From Ancylobacter gelatini (lineage in GTDB: Bacteria; Pseudomonadota; Alphaproteobacteria; Rhizobiales; Xanthobacteraceae), in assembly GCF_022601675.1 (NCBI RefSeq), contig NZ_JAKVIL010000003.1, positions 1 to 64,000 of the forward strand: DNA of 64,000 nucleotides. Direction: 5' to 3'. Made by a program: the position numbers and the translations under genes. The notes under the pieces are model-generated. The model had not been told where the DNA came from. It saw only the letters and a program-made list of their open reading frames with translations, and did not search any database. The first letter of the stretch is position 1. Every line of letters starts with the position of its first letter. Of the stretch, positions 54,605-64,000 are shown piece after piece.

Positions 54605-56629
54605 ATGCTGACCAAGACCGCCGTTCCGGTGATCTGCCCCTATGAGGGCGCGACCGAAATTCCCTATGACGACATGGCCAATGCGCTGCGCGCCCTCGCC
54701 ATGGACGCCGTGGAGAAGGCGAAGTCCGGCCATCCGGGCATGCCGATGGGCATGGCCGACGTCGCGACGGTGCTGTTCACCCGCTTCATGAAGATCGACC
54801 CGACCCGCCCGCGCTGGGCCGACCGCGACCGCTTCATCCTCTCCGCCGGCCATGGCTCGATGCTGCTCTATGGGCTGCATCACCTGCTGGGCTTCGAGGA
54901 CATGGGCATCGACCAGCTCAAGAACTTCCGCCAGTTCGGCGCCACCACCGCCGGCCACCCGGAATATGGCCATGCGCTGGGCGTCGAGACCACCACCGGC
55001 CCGCTCGGGCAGGGGCTGACCACGGCGGTCGGCATGGCGCTGGCCGAGCGCATGCTGAATGCGCGTTTCGGCGACGATCTGGTGGACCACTACACTTATG
55101 TGATCGCCGGCGACGGCTGCCTGATGGAGGGCATCTCCCACGAGGCGATCGACCTCGCCGGGCATCTCAAGCTCGGCAAGCTGATCGTGCTGTGGGACGA
55201 TAACGGCATCTCGATCGACGGGCCGACCTCGCTGTCGACCTCGACCGACCAGCTCGCGCGCTTCGAGGCGGCGGGATGGGACGTGCACCGCGCCGACGGC
55301 CACGCCCACCACACGCTGATCGACGCCATCGCCAAGGCGCGCAACACCAAGAAGCCCTCGCTGATCGCCTGCCGCACCACCATCGGCTATGGCGCGCCCA
55401 ACAAGTCGGGCACCGAAGGCGTGCACGGCGCGCCGCTCGGGGCGGAAGAGATCGCGGCGGCCCGCGAGTTCCTCGGCTGGCATCACCCGCCCTTCGAGGT
55501 GCCGGCCGGCGTGCGCGCCGCCTTCACCAAGATCGCCGATCGCGGCCGGCAGGCGCGCGAGGCCTGGCAGGCGCGGCTGGCCAGCAGCGAGCAGCGCGGC
55601 GCCTTCGAGGCGGCGATTTCCGGCGAGCTGCCGGCCGCGTTCGACGAGACGCTGGACGCCTATAAGCGGCTGCTGATTGAGGAGGCGCCGAAGGTCGCGA
55701 CCCGCAAGGCCTCGGAGATGGCGCTCACCGTGATCAACGCGGCGACCGACCTGACCATCGGCGGCTCGGCGGACCTCGCCCATTCCAACCTGACGCTGAC
55801 CAAGGGGCTGGGCTCGATCGCGCCGTGCAAATATGCCGGCCGCTACATCCATTACGGCATTCGCGAGCACGCGATGAGCGCGGTGATGAACGGGCTCGCG
55901 CTGCATGGCGGCTTCATCCCCTATGGCGGCACCTTCCTGGTGTTCTCCGACTATATGCGCGGCGGCATGCGGCTCTCCGCGCTGATGGGACTGCGCACCA
56001 TCTATGTGCTGACCCATGATTCCATCGGGCTCGGCGAGGACGGGCCGACGCACCAGCCGGTCGAGCACCTCGCCATGCTGCGGGCGACGCCGAACCTCTA
56101 CGTGTTCCGCCCCGCCGACGCGGTGGAGACGCTGGAAGCCTGGCAGGTGGCGCTGCATGCCGAGAACACGCCCTCGGTGCTGGCGCTGTCGCGGCAGAAC
56201 CTGCCGACGCTGCGTGCCGACTACACCGAAGACAACCTCACCGCCCGCGGCGCCTATGTGATCAGGAAGCCGACGCGCTGGCGCGACGTGACGCTGCTGG
56301 CCACCGGCTCGGAGGTCGAGATCGCGCTGAAGGCGGCCGACATGCTGGCCGCGCGCGGGGTCGAGGCGGCGGTGGTGTCGATGCCGTGCTGGGAACTGTT
56401 CGAGCAGCAGAGCCCGGAGTACCGCGCCGGCGTGCTCGGCAAGGCGCCGCGCATCGCCATCGAGGCGGCCGCGCGGCTCGGCTGGGACCGCTGGATCGGC
56501 GAGCGGGGTGCCTTCGTCGGCATGACCGGCTTCGGCGCCTCGGCGCCCGCCCCCGAACTCTACGCGCATTTCGGCATCACCGCCGAGGCGGTGGTCGATG
56601 CCGCCTGCGACATCCTGACCTGCGCCTGA
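54605..56629 (+). CDS. cbbT: Transketolase
   Basis: 674 aa thiamine-diphosphate enzyme that moves two-carbon units in RuBP regeneration. Landmarks: [53 protein letters not shown], the ThDP motif [55 protein letters not shown] and [23 protein letters not shown] 54605 has GGAGGAAGAC upstream; a coupled ATG at 54587 overlapping the cbbP stop is possible and would add six residues. Confidence 0.97.
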   Translation: MLTKTAVPVICPYEGATEIPYDDMANALRALAMDAVEKAKSGHPGMPMGMADVATVLFTRFMKIDPTRPRWADRDRFILSAGHGSMLLYGLHHLLGFEDMGIDQLKNFRQFGATTAGHPEYGHALGVETTTGPLGQGLTTAVGMALAERMLNARFGDDLVDHYTYVIAGDGCLMEGISHEAIDLAGHLKLGKLIVLWDDNGISIDGPTSLSTSTDQLARFEAAGWDVHRADGHAHHTLIDAIAKARNTKKPSLIACRTTIGYGAPNKSGTEGVHGAPLGAEEIAAAREFLGWHHPPFEVPAGVRAAFTKIADRGRQAREAWQARLASSEQRGAFEAAISGELPAAFDETLDAYKRLLIEEAPKVATRKASEMALTVINAATDLTIGGSADLAHSNLTLTKGLGSIAPCKYAGRYIHYGIREHAMSAVMNGLALHGGFIPYGGTFLVFSDYMRGGMRLSALMGLRTIYVLTHDSIGLGEDGPTHQPVEHLAMLRATPNLYVFRPADAVETLEAWQVALHAENTPSVLALSRQNLPTLRADYTEDNLTARGAYVIRKPTRWRDVTLLATGSEVEIALKAADMLAARGVEAAVVSMPCWELFEQQSPEYRAGVLGKAPRIAIEAAARLGWDRWIGERGAFVGMTGFGASAPAPELYAHFGITAEAVVDAACDILTCA

Positions 56630-56640
56630 GGAGAGAGAAC

Positions 56641-57726
56641 ATGGCCCGTATCACCCTTCGCCAGCTTCTCGACCACGCGGCCGAGCAGGGCTATGGCGTC
56701 CCCGCCTTCAACATCAACAATATGGAGCAGGGCATCGCGATCATGGAGGCCGCCATCGCGGTCGATGCCCCGGTCATCATGCAGGCGAGCCGCGGTGCGC
56801 GCTCCTATGCCGGCGACATCATGCTCTCGCGGATGATCGACGCGCTGACCGAGATGTACCCCGCCATCCCGATCTGCATGCATCAGGACCACGGAAACAA
56901 CGAGGCGACCTGCCTCTCGGCGATCCAGCACGGCTTCACCTCGGTGATGATGGACGGCTCGCTGAAGGAGGACGCCAAGACCCCGGCGGACTACGACTAC
57001 AACGTCGCCATCACCCGCCGCGTGGTGGATGCCGCGCACTGGGTCGGCGCCTCGGTCGAGGGCGAACTGGGCGTGCTCGGCTCGCTGGAGAGCGGGGCCG
57101 GGGAGCAGGAGGACGGGCACGGCGCGGAAGGCGCGCTCAGCCACGACCAGTTGCTCACCGATCCCGACCAGGCGGTCGAGTTCGTCGCCGCCACCAAGGT
57201 CGACGCGCTCGCCATCGCCATGGGCACCTCGCACGGCGCCTATAAATTCTCGCGCAAGCCGGATGGCGACATCCTCGCCATGAACGTGATCGAGGAAATT
57301 CACCGCCGGCTGCCGAACATCCATCTGGTGATGCACGGCTCCTCCTCGGTGCCGCAGGCCCTGCAGGACCTGTTCAACGCGAGCGGCGGGGAGATGCCCC
57401 AGACCTGGGGCGTGCCGGTGGAGGAGATCGTGCGCGGCATCCGCCACGGCGTGCGCAAGGTCAATATCGATACCGACTGCCGGCTCGCCATGACCGCGCA
57501 GTTCCGCAAGGTGGCGGTGGGTTCGACATCCGAATTCGACCCGCGCAAGTTCCTGAAACCCGCCATGGACGCGATGCGCGATCTGTGCCGGGAACGTTTC
57601 GAACTGTTCGGCACCGCCGGGCAGGCCTCGAAGATCAAGGTCCTGCCGCTCGCGGCGATGGCCAAGCGCTATGCCTCGGGCGCGCTCGATCCGGTGATCG
57701 GCGGCGTGCGGGTGGCGGCGGAATAA
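56641..57726 (+). CDS. cbbA: Class II fructose-1,6-/sedoheptulose-1,7-bisphosphate aldolase
   Basis: 361 aa zinc-dependent aldolase. It starts [30 protein letters not shown]. Catalytic and zinc segments are [51 protein letters not shown] and [12 protein letters not shown], with [20 protein letters not shown] for phosphate binding. The Calvin-cycle subgroup (CbbA) is the best fit. RBS GAGGAGAG 5 nt upstream; 11 bp after cbbT. Confidence 0.96.
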   Translation: MARITLRQLLDHAAEQGYGVPAFNINNMEQGIAIMEAAIAVDAPVIMQASRGARSYAGDIMLSRMIDALTEMYPAIPICMHQDHGNNEATCLSAIQHGFTSVMMDGSLKEDAKTPADYDYNVAITRRVVDAAHWVGASVEGELGVLGSLESGAGEQEDGHGAEGALSHDQLLTDPDQAVEFVAATKVDALAIAMGTSHGAYKFSRKPDGDILAMNVIEEIHRRLPNIHLVMHGSSSVPQALQDLFNASGGEMPQTWGVPVEEIVRGIRHGVRKVNIDTDCRLAMTAQFRKVAVGSTSEFDPRKFLKPAMDAMRDLCRERFELFGTAGQASKIKVLPLAAMAKRYASGALDPVIGGVRVAAE

Positions 57727-59319
<1,593 letters not shown>

Positions 59320-59410
59320 GCCGCGGCGGAGTGATCCCGCCTCTGCCGCCCCGCCGTCATCGCGCGCCGACGGCGGCGGGGAACCGACCCCCTTTTCAGG
59401 AGACAAAACC

Positions 59411-59830
59411 ATGCGCCTCACCCAGGGAGCCTTCTCCTTCCTGCCCGACCTCACCGACGAGCAGATCGCCCGGCAGGTCCAGTACTGCATCGACAAGGGA
59501 TGGGCGGTGAACATCGAGTTCACCGACGACCCGCACCCCCGCAACACCTATTGGGAAATGTGGGGCATGCCGATGTTCGACGTGAAGGACGCCGCCGGCG
59601 TCATGTTCGAGCTGAACGAGTGCCGCAAGGCCTATGGCGGGCGGAACTACATCCGCGTCAGCGCCTTCGATTCCACCCATACCTGGGAATCGCTGCGCCT
59701 GTCCTTCCTCACCGACCGCCCGGCGGACGAGCCCGGCTTCGCGCTGGAGCGCCAGGAGGTCGACGGCCGCACCATTCGCTACACCACGCGCTCCTATGCC
59801 GCCATGCGCCCCGAGGGGGCGCGCTACTGA
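59411..59830 (+). CDS. cbbS: RuBisCO small subunit, form IC
   Basis: 139 aa: MRLTQGAFSFLPDLTDEQI, YCIDKGWAVNIEFTDDPHPRNTYWEMWGMPMFD, NECRKAYGGRNYIRVSAFDST. The long C-terminal beta-hairpin extension (PGFALERQEVDGRTIRYTTRSYA) is characteristic of red-type small subunits. The last residues MRPEGARY and the stop codon lie in the first of three tandem hairpin repeats. The ATG has AGGAG 9 nt upstream. Confidence 0.98.
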   Translation: MRLTQGAFSFLPDLTDEQIARQVQYCIDKGWAVNIEFTDDPHPRNTYWEMWGMPMFDVKDAAGVMFELNECRKAYGGRNYIRVSAFDSTHTWESLRLSFLTDRPADEPGFALERQEVDGRTIRYTTRSYAAMRPEGARY

Positions 59831-59887
59831 GCCCTGGCCCCGAGGGGGCGCGCTACTGAGTTTCGCCCCGAGGGGGCGCGGTACTGA
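59808..59887 (+). repeat. Three tandem hairpin repeats over and after the cbbS stop codon
   Basis: GCCCCGAGGGGGCGCGCTAC followed by TGA occurs at 59808-59830, 59837-59859 and, with one change (C to G), at 59865-59887; the spacing is 29 then 28 nt. Each unit can fold GCGCCCC or CGCCCC against its complement around a GAG loop and each contains the codons for a Tyr-stop. The first copy is the real end of cbbS; the other two are duplicates outside the gene. Confidence 0.9.
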
Positions 59888-59952
59888 TCGGAAGCCGACG
59901 CTTCCCAACCAAACTCGCCCGCGGTGGATCCCATTCCTCCCCCGCCGCGGCA

Positions 59953-59990
59953 GGCCGGCCCGGAACCGCACGCCGGGCCGGCCCTTTTCT
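59953..59990 (+). terminator. Intrinsic terminator/attenuator between cbbS and cbbX
   Basis: GGCCGGCCCGG pairs perfectly with CCGGGCCGGCC (11 bp) around a 9-nt loop, followed by CTTTTCTT. It lies 25 bp before cbbX. Partial termination would give much more RuBisCO than CbbX mRNA. The T-tract is interrupted, which suggests partial read-through. Confidence 0.8.
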
Positions 59991-60014
59991 TCCCTCGCGT
60001 GAAGGAACCCGACC

Positions 60015-60944
60015 ATGGACGCCATCACCGACGAGCCGCGCCCGGCCGACGCGGACGAGCGCATCGACTTCCGCGCCGAATTCGCCCGCTCGGGGCTCGC
60101 CGACATCTTCGACGAGCTGGACCGCGACCTCGTGGGCCTCGCGCCGGTGAAGAGCCGGCTGCGCGAGATCGCGGCGCTGCTGCTGGTCGACCGTGCCCGC
60201 GCGCGCTTCGGGCTCGGGGCTTCCAGCCCGACGCTGCATATGAGCTTCACCGGCAATCCCGGCACCGGGAAGACCACGGTGGCGCTGCGCATGGCGGAAA
60301 TCCTGCACAAGCTCGGCTATGTGCGCAAAGGCCATCTCGTGACCGTGACGCGCGACGATCTGGTCGGCCAGTACATCGGCCACACCGCGCCCAAGACCAA
60401 GGAAATCCTCAAAAAGGCGATGGGCGGCGTGCTGTTCATCGACGAGGCTTACTACCTCTATCGTCCGGAGAATGAGCGCGACTACGGGCAGGAGGCGATC
60501 GAGATCCTGCTGCAGGTGATGGAGAACCAGCGCGACGACCTCGTGGTGATCCTCGCCGGCTATGGCGACCGCATGGAGCGCTTCTTCACCGCCAATCCCG
60601 GCTTCCGCTCGCGCGTGGCGCATCACATCGACTTCCCGGATTATTCCGGGGACGAGCTGGCGGCGATCGGCGGGCGGCTGCTGGACGGCATGGGCTATGT
60701 CATGAGCCCGGAGGCGGAAGCGGCGTTCGCGCGCTATATCGAGCTGCGCAAGGTGCAGCCGCATTTCGCCAATGGCCGCTCGATCCGCAACGCGCTGGAC
60801 CGCGCGCGGCTGCGGCAGGCCAACCGACTTTTCGCCAGCGAGCGCCCAGTGAGCCGCGACGAGCTGGTGACGCTGGAGGCGGCCGACATTCTCGCCAGCC
60901 GCGTATTCTCCGGCGGCATCGACAGTTACCCGCCGCTGAAGTGA
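60015..60944 (+). CDS. cbbX: Red-type RuBisCO activase (AAA+ protein)
   Basis: 309 aa. It remodels inhibited red-type RuBisCO by pulling on the large-subunit C-terminus. P-loop GNPGTGKTT (80-88), Walker [10 protein letters not shown] (D143, E144), sensor and arginine finger region [17 protein letters not shown]. The [22 protein letters not shown] pore-loop region matches CbbX. It lies downstream of cbbS across the terminator; AAGGA precedes the ATG. Confidence 0.97.
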   Translation: MDAITDEPRPADADERIDFRAEFARSGLADIFDELDRDLVGLAPVKSRLREIAALLLVDRARARFGLGASSPTLHMSFTGNPGTGKTTVALRMAEILHKLGYVRKGHLVTVTRDDLVGQYIGHTAPKTKEILKKAMGGVLFIDEAYYLYRPENERDYGQEAIEILLQVMENQRDDLVVILAGYGDRMERFFTANPGFRSRVAHHIDFPDYSGDELAAIGGRLLDGMGYVMSPEAEAAFARYIELRKVQPHFANGRSIRNALDRARLRQANRLFASERPVSRDELVTLEAADILASRVFSGGIDSYPPLK

Positions 60945-61010
60945 GGGCACTTCGTTGACCCTTTCCTCTCCCCGACGGGTGAGAGGCCGGCACCGTGACA
61001 GGAGACCGCC

Positions 61011-61703
61011 ATGACCACCCCCCTCATCGCCCCGTCCATGCTGGCTTCCGACTTCGCGCGCCTCGGCGAGGAGGTGCGCGACGTCGTGGCAGCGGGCGCG
61101 GACTGGATCCATCTCGACGTGATGGACGGGCATTTCGTGCCGAACATCACCTTCGGCCCCGATGTCATCAAGGCGATGCGCCCGCACACCGACAAGGTGT
61201 TCGACGTGCATCTGATGATCTCGCCGGTGGAGCCCTATCTCGAGGCCTTCGCCAAGGCGGGGGCCGACATCATCACCGTGCAGGCCGAGGCGACGGACCA
61301 TCTCGACCGTTGTCTTCAGGTCATTCGCGGGCTCGGCTGCAAGGCGGGTGTGGCGCTGAACCCGGCGACGCCGGAAAGCGCGGTGGCCTATGTGCTCGAC
61401 AAGGTGGACCTGATCCTCGCCATGACCGTCAATCCCGGCTTTGGCGGGCAGGCCTTCATTCCCGACGTGCTGCCCAAGGTGGAGCGCCTGCGCGCCATGA
61501 TCGGTGCGCGGCCGATCCATCTGGAGATCGACGGCGGGGTCAATCCGCAGACCGGCGCGCGCTGCGTCGCGGCGGGGGCGGACGTGCTGGTGGCGGGCTC
61601 CGCCGTCTTCAAGACACAGGCCTTGGGCGGCATCGAGGGCTATCGCGCCAATATCGCGGCGATCCGCGCCGGGCAGGCGCCGGCGCGGGCCGACGCAGCC
61701 TGA
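61011..61703 (+). CDS. cbbE: Ribulose-phosphate 3-epimerase
   Basis: 230 aa TIM barrel: [43 protein letters not shown] (metal His/Asp), [46 protein letters not shown] and [30 protein letters not shown]. It converts xylulose 5-phosphate to ribulose 5-phosphate for cbbP. AGGAGACC before the ATG at 61011. Last gene of the cbb operon, converging on a small minus-strand gene 6 bp away. Confidence 0.96.
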   Translation: MTTPLIAPSMLASDFARLGEEVRDVVAAGADWIHLDVMDGHFVPNITFGPDVIKAMRPHTDKVFDVHLMISPVEPYLEAFAKAGADIITVQAEATDHLDRCLQVIRGLGCKAGVALNPATPESAVAYVLDKVDLILAMTVNPGFGGQAFIPDVLPKVERLRAMIGARPIHLEIDGGVNPQTGARCVAAGADVLVAGSAVFKTQALGGIEGYRANIAAIRAGQAPARADAA

Positions 61704-61709
61704 CGGCGT

Positions 61710-61898
61710 TCAAGCTGCGAGGTGGAGCGTGCCGGGCCGACGCGCGGCGCGCTGCAGGCGGCGCTGCTCGCGCGCCAGCGTGCGCGCGACGTCGTCGAGA
61801 TCGAGCCGGTCGCGCTTCAGCACCAGCGCGACCAGCGGATCGGCGAGAATCTCGGCGAGCCGCGGTTCTCCGGCGGCATGGGAATCGAAAGCGGTCAT
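61710..61898 (-). CDS. Small conserved-looking cytosolic protein (62 aa) behind a SAM-II riboswitch
   Basis: 62 aa: a short acidic helix, then EILADPLVALVLKRDRLDLDDVARTLAREQRRL, predicted to be two or three helices with no membrane segment. The DPLVALVLKRDRLD motif resembles small uncharacterised proteins of Alphaproteobacteria, but I do not know a function. It lies 61 bp after the terminator hairpin of the riboswitch leader and is the only gene that leader can control before the convergent cbbE. Ribosome binding site is weak (GGGAT). Confidence 0.6.
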   Translation of the reverse strand: MTAFDSHAAGEPRLAEILADPLVALVLKRDRLDLDDVARTLAREQRRLQRAARRPGTLHLAA

Positions 61899-61959
61899 GT
61901 CGGATTATCCCGGTCGCCGGCGGCGCGCGAGGCGCATCGATCCGGCAGGGCTGCATGGC

Positions 61960-61986
61960 AAAAGCGAAGGACGGCGGGGCGCCGTC
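61960..61986 (-). terminator. Intrinsic terminator/attenuator overlapping the leader ORF stop
   Basis: On the minus strand GACGGCG and CGCCGTC pair around a CCC loop and are followed by CTTCGCTTTT. The stem begins at the stop codon of the Cys-rich leader ORF, so ribosome position over the last codons would affect its folding. Confidence 0.7.
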
Positions 61987-62029
61987 AGCAGCAGGGACAA
62001 CACATCGGTTTAAGTCGCGTGGCGGTCAT
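61985..62029 (-). CDS. Cys-rich leader peptide, MTATRLKPMCCPCC
   Basis: 14 codons starting at ATG 62029 with GAGGAGG 5 nt upstream, the best ribosome binding site in this region. Four of the last five codons are Cys (TGT TGT CCC TGC TGC), preceded by Met, and the TGA overlaps the base of a terminator stem. This is the design of an amino-acid attenuator sensing cysteinyl-tRNA. Too short for standard gene finders. Function as a regulator is inference; the layout is directly visible. Confidence 0.65.
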   Translation of the reverse strand: MTATRLKPMCCPCC

Positions 62030-62074
62030 GTCAGCCTCCTCAAAGGCATGGTTCGAACGACCCGACCACGACGA

Positions 62075-62134
62075 CCGTGGCGCTTTAGCAATTGATGACG
62101 CGGTGCAAGCTGCCGGGCTCAAATCCCGCGACCG
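62075..62134 (-). promoter_or_regulatory. SAM-II-like riboswitch
   Basis: Read on the minus strand, the RNA has the ordered SAM-II hallmarks: a stem CGCGG/CCGCG, the loop GATTTGAGCCCGG, then GCTTGCA, CGCGTCATCAA and the pseudoknot strand TTGCTAAAGCGCC. The class binds S-adenosylmethionine and switches off methionine-pathway genes, mainly in Alphaproteobacteria, by hiding the ribosome binding site. Here the next start codon is that of the Cys-rich leader ORF, 45 nt further on. Confidence rests on motif order by eye, not on a covariance model. Confidence 0.78.
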
Positions 62135-62167
62135 GCGAAGCCACGCGGGCTCCCGACCGATGAAGCG

Positions 62168-62196
62168 ATCCTGCCGGAGGGCCCGGCGATTGTCAA
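62168..62196 (-). promoter_or_regulatory. Sigma-70 type promoter of the riboswitch transcript
   Basis: On the minus strand TTGACA (62191-62196) and CAGGAT (62168-62173) are 17 bp apart. Transcription would begin near 62161, about 25 nt before the riboswitch aptamer. It lies just after the MFS gene stop codon at 62223. Confidence 0.7.
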
Positions 62197-62222
62197 CTGA
62201 TTTAGTAGATTATTAGAATGGT

Positions 62223-63833
62223 TCACAACAGCGGCGTCTGGCGGCCGTGGGTGGCGAGCAGGTGGCGCACCACAGGGCCGGTGTCGTGGCGGTGGAAGGC
62301 GCGGACCTCCTGCTGAACATCGGCATCGGCATGGGAGACGCGGCGGTGCTGGCGCAGATGCTCGGCCCAGCTTTCCACCATGAACCATTCCACCAGGATT
62401 TCCGGGTCGGCCGCATCCTCGGTCACGCCCCAATTATAGGCGCCATCGCGGCGCCGGGCGTGGGAGAGCCGGTTCAGCACCCTGAGGAAGGCCGGGTGAT
62501 CCTCGCGCGCGACGTGGTACTCGACGAGAATCAGCACCGGGCCGCGATCGCCCGCCACCGGCTCGGCGAGCAGCGGCTCGGGCCAGTGATTGGAGGGGGT
62601 GAGATCGGCTTCGCCCGTCGGCAGGCGGACGCGATGGGCGACCAGCCCGGCGACAACGAGGCCGGCGGCGGCGGTCAGCAGCGTCGGGGCGAGGCCGATC
62701 TCCTGCGCGATGAAGCCCCAGCCCAGCGAACCGCCGGCCATCGCGCCGTTGAACACGGTGAGATAGACCGCGAGCGCGCGCCCGCGCACCCAATTGGGCA
62801 GGATCGCCTGCGCGGTGGCGTTGAGCGTGGTCAGTGCCACGATCCACGCCCCGCCCATGGCGAGCAGGATCGCGATGGCGAGCCATTGCGGCGGCGCCAG
62901 CGCCAGCGCGGCGGCGGCGAGGGCGGTGAGGATGGCGCTTGCCAGCATCAGCCCGTCGGCATCGAGCACCGAGCGCAGCTTGGGCAGCGCCAGCGCGCCG
63001 AGGATGGCCCCGGCGCCGACCGAGCCGAGCAGCAGGCCGTAGAAGGCGGCGTCGCCCTTGAGCAGTTCGCGCGTCACCAGCGGCAGCAGCGCCCAGACCG
63101 CGCTGGCGAAGGCGAAGAACACCGCCGCGCGCAGCAGCACGACATGCAGCTCGCGGCTGGAGCGGGCATAGCGCAGCCCGGCGCGGAAGGCGCCCGAGAA
63201 GCGCTCGGAGAGTTCATCTTGCGCGGTCGGCGGGCGCTTCCACCAGATGAGCGCGGCGATCACGATGATGTAGCTCGCGACATCCGCGCCATAGGTCAGC
63301 GCGGCGCCGAAGGCGGCGAGCAGCACGCCGCCGACTGCCGGGCCGATGGAGCGGGCGATGTTGATGCCGAGCGAGTTGAGCGCCACCGCACTCTTGAGCT
63401 CGCCGCGCGGCACCAGCTCGGGCACGATGGACTGCCAGGTCGGCCCCATCAGCGCCGCGCCGATGCCGCCCACGAAGGTCAGCGCGATCAGGGCGGTCAC
63501 GGTCATCAGCCCGCTATGGGCGAGGATCAGCAAGGTCAGGCTGACGGAGCCGAGCAGGAACTGGATGGCGATGAGGAATTTCCGCCGGTCGAGAATGTCG
63601 GACAGCACGCCGGCCGGGATCGCCAGCAGGAAGATCGGCAGCATGCCGGCGGCCTGCACCGCGGCGACGGCGGCGGGGGAGGCGGAGAGGTCGGTGACCA
63701 GCCACGCGCTGGCGACATCGCGCATGAAGCTGCCGGTATTGCCGAGCACGGTGGCCGCCCACAGCACGGCGAAGACCGGGCGCCTCAAGGGCGCGAAGCC
63801 GCCGGAGGACTGTGCGTTGGGGGCGTCAGTCAT
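62223..63833 (-). CDS. MFS transporter (EntS/MFS_3 type) with C-terminal monooxygenase-like domain
   Basis: 536 aa from ATG 63833. Residues about 15-410 hold 12 helices with the EntS-like pattern FAVLWAATVLGNTGSFMRDVASAWLVTDLSASPAAVA, GVLSDILDRRKFL (motif A) and GPTWQSIVPELVPRGELKSAVALNSLGINIARSIGPAVGG. The soluble C-terminus (about 435-536) has PVLILVEYHVAREDHPAFLRVLNRLSHARRRDGAYNWG and EWFMVESWAEHLRQHRRVSHAD, an ABM (antibiotic biosynthesis monooxygenase)-like ferredoxin fold. Substrate unknown; a drug or siderophore exporter is typical. Its start overlaps the end of the DoxX-like gene by 8 nt. Confidence 0.87.
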   Translation of the reverse strand: MTDAPNAQSSGGFAPLRRPVFAVLWAATVLGNTGSFMRDVASAWLVTDLSASPAAVAAVQAAGMLPIFLLAIPAGVLSDILDRRKFLIAIQFLLGSVSLTLLILAHSGLMTVTALIALTFVGGIGAALMGPTWQSIVPELVPRGELKSAVALNSLGINIARSIGPAVGGVLLAAFGAALTYGADVASYIIVIAALIWWKRPPTAQDELSERFSGAFRAGLRYARSSRELHVVLLRAAVFFAFASAVWALLPLVTRELLKGDAAFYGLLLGSVGAGAILGALALPKLRSVLDADGLMLASAILTALAAAALALAPPQWLAIAILLAMGGAWIVALTTLNATAQAILPNWVRGRALAVYLTVFNGAMAGGSLGWGFIAQEIGLAPTLLTAAAGLVVAGLVAHRVRLPTGEADLTPSNHWPEPLLAEPVAGDRGPVLILVEYHVAREDHPAFLRVLNRLSHARRRDGAYNWGVTEDAADPEILVEWFMVESWAEHLRQHRRVSHADADVQQEVRAFHRHDTGPVVRHLLATHGRQTPLL

Positions 63834-64000
63834 GGCGGGCTCCGTGTCGGTGATGCAGAAGGTCGTCGCGGCCAACCAGTATGAAGGCGCCGGCAAGGCC
63901 GAGATGCTCGAAGAAGGAATTGGCCATGAAGAACCGCGCCTCGCCCGGCGGCAATTCCCAGAAGCGGTTCGCCAGCACGGTGGCGAGCAAAGTGAAGCCG
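63826..64000 (-). CDS. DoxX-family membrane protein, C-terminal end (partial)
   Basis: The frame enters from beyond the window edge and ends with TGA at 63826. The 57 visible residues include LLATVLANRFWELPPGEARF and MANSFFEHLGLAGAFILVG, the conserved end of small four-helix DoxX/YphA proteins. It overlaps the MFS start (ATGACTGA), so the two are co-translated. The start and first helices are outside the window. Confidence 0.82.
   Translation of the reverse strand, partial: GFTLLATVLANRFWELPPGEARFFMANSFFEHLGLAGAFILVGRDDLLHHRHGARHD

Noticed and set aside
54446..56569. 707-codon minus-strand frame opposite cbbT
   Set aside because: Shadow of the transketolase gene; composition and lack of motifs rule it out.

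Overview
The window is GC-rich DNA with dense, often overlapping genes. It looks like chromosome of an alphaproteobacterium of the Hyphomicrobiales/Xanthobacteraceae type (Ancylobacter, Starkeya or Xanthobacter-like). This is inferred from the red-type (form IC) RuBisCO operon with cbbX and a divergent cbbR, the 5S rRNA end, the many GntR/FCD, TRAP and Bug proteins, and a SAM-II type riboswitch. I cannot name the species.

Layout. 1-6400: 3' end of a 5S rRNA gene (end of an rrn operon) with its terminator, a PAS-domain remnant, then housekeeping and envelope genes (glutaminase, a DUF2778/Tlde1-type L,D-transpeptidase-like protein, an HPP-CBS membrane protein, a TerC-CBS-CorC membrane protein) and a 35-residue single-pass membrane protein. 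6400-8770: a nucleotide-sugar dehydrogenase and a secreted polysaccharide-lyase-like protein, convergent. 8890-20440: a long plus-strand operon of an ABC exporter-like protein with a heavily degenerate ATPase, a cyclic-nucleotide-binding protein, a fusion of a six-helix His-rich membrane anchor, a [2Fe-2S] ferredoxin and a class III cyclase-like domain, then a complete oligopeptide-type ABC importer and a small methyltransferase. 20420-26085: four glycosyltransferase-type genes on the minus strand, one fused to a polysaccharide deacetylase.

26350-42000: sugar-acid catabolism. A uronate operon (GntR, kduI, kduD, lactonase, uronate dehydrogenase) is followed by a hydratase, a TRAP transporter (P, Q, M), and an IlvD/Edd dehydratase, HpcH/HpaI aldolase and Bug-type binding protein set run by a second GntR regulator. 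The TRAP promoter region and the second GntR/Bug intergenic region carry the same 21-nt palindromic element. A lower-GC patch (about 34.7-36.5 kb) holds a TTG-started PD-(D/E)XK nuclease-like gene. Next to it lies an imperfect duplication of the aldolase 3' end plus terminator.

42000-51500: a Nit1C-type nitrilase cluster (nitB, C, D, E, F, glycosyltransferase, MSMEG_0570-like protein, nitH, Pnap_2097-like protein), all minus strand, with a divergent MocR/PdxR-type regulator and a strong inverted repeat upstream of nitB.

51500-61700: cbbR divergent from cbbF-P-T-A-L-S-X-E, the Calvin cycle operon. Three hairpin-forming repeats overlap and follow the cbbS stop codon, and an intrinsic terminator lies between cbbS and cbbX. 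61700-64000 (minus strand): a promoter, a SAM-II-like riboswitch, a Cys-rich 14-codon leader ORF and an overlapping terminator precede a 62-residue protein. The window ends with an MFS transporter and the end of a DoxX-family gene.

The best candidates for undescribed biology are the redox/cyclase-like operon at 8.9-20.4 kb and the riboswitch/leader-peptide attenuator at 61.7-62.2 kb.
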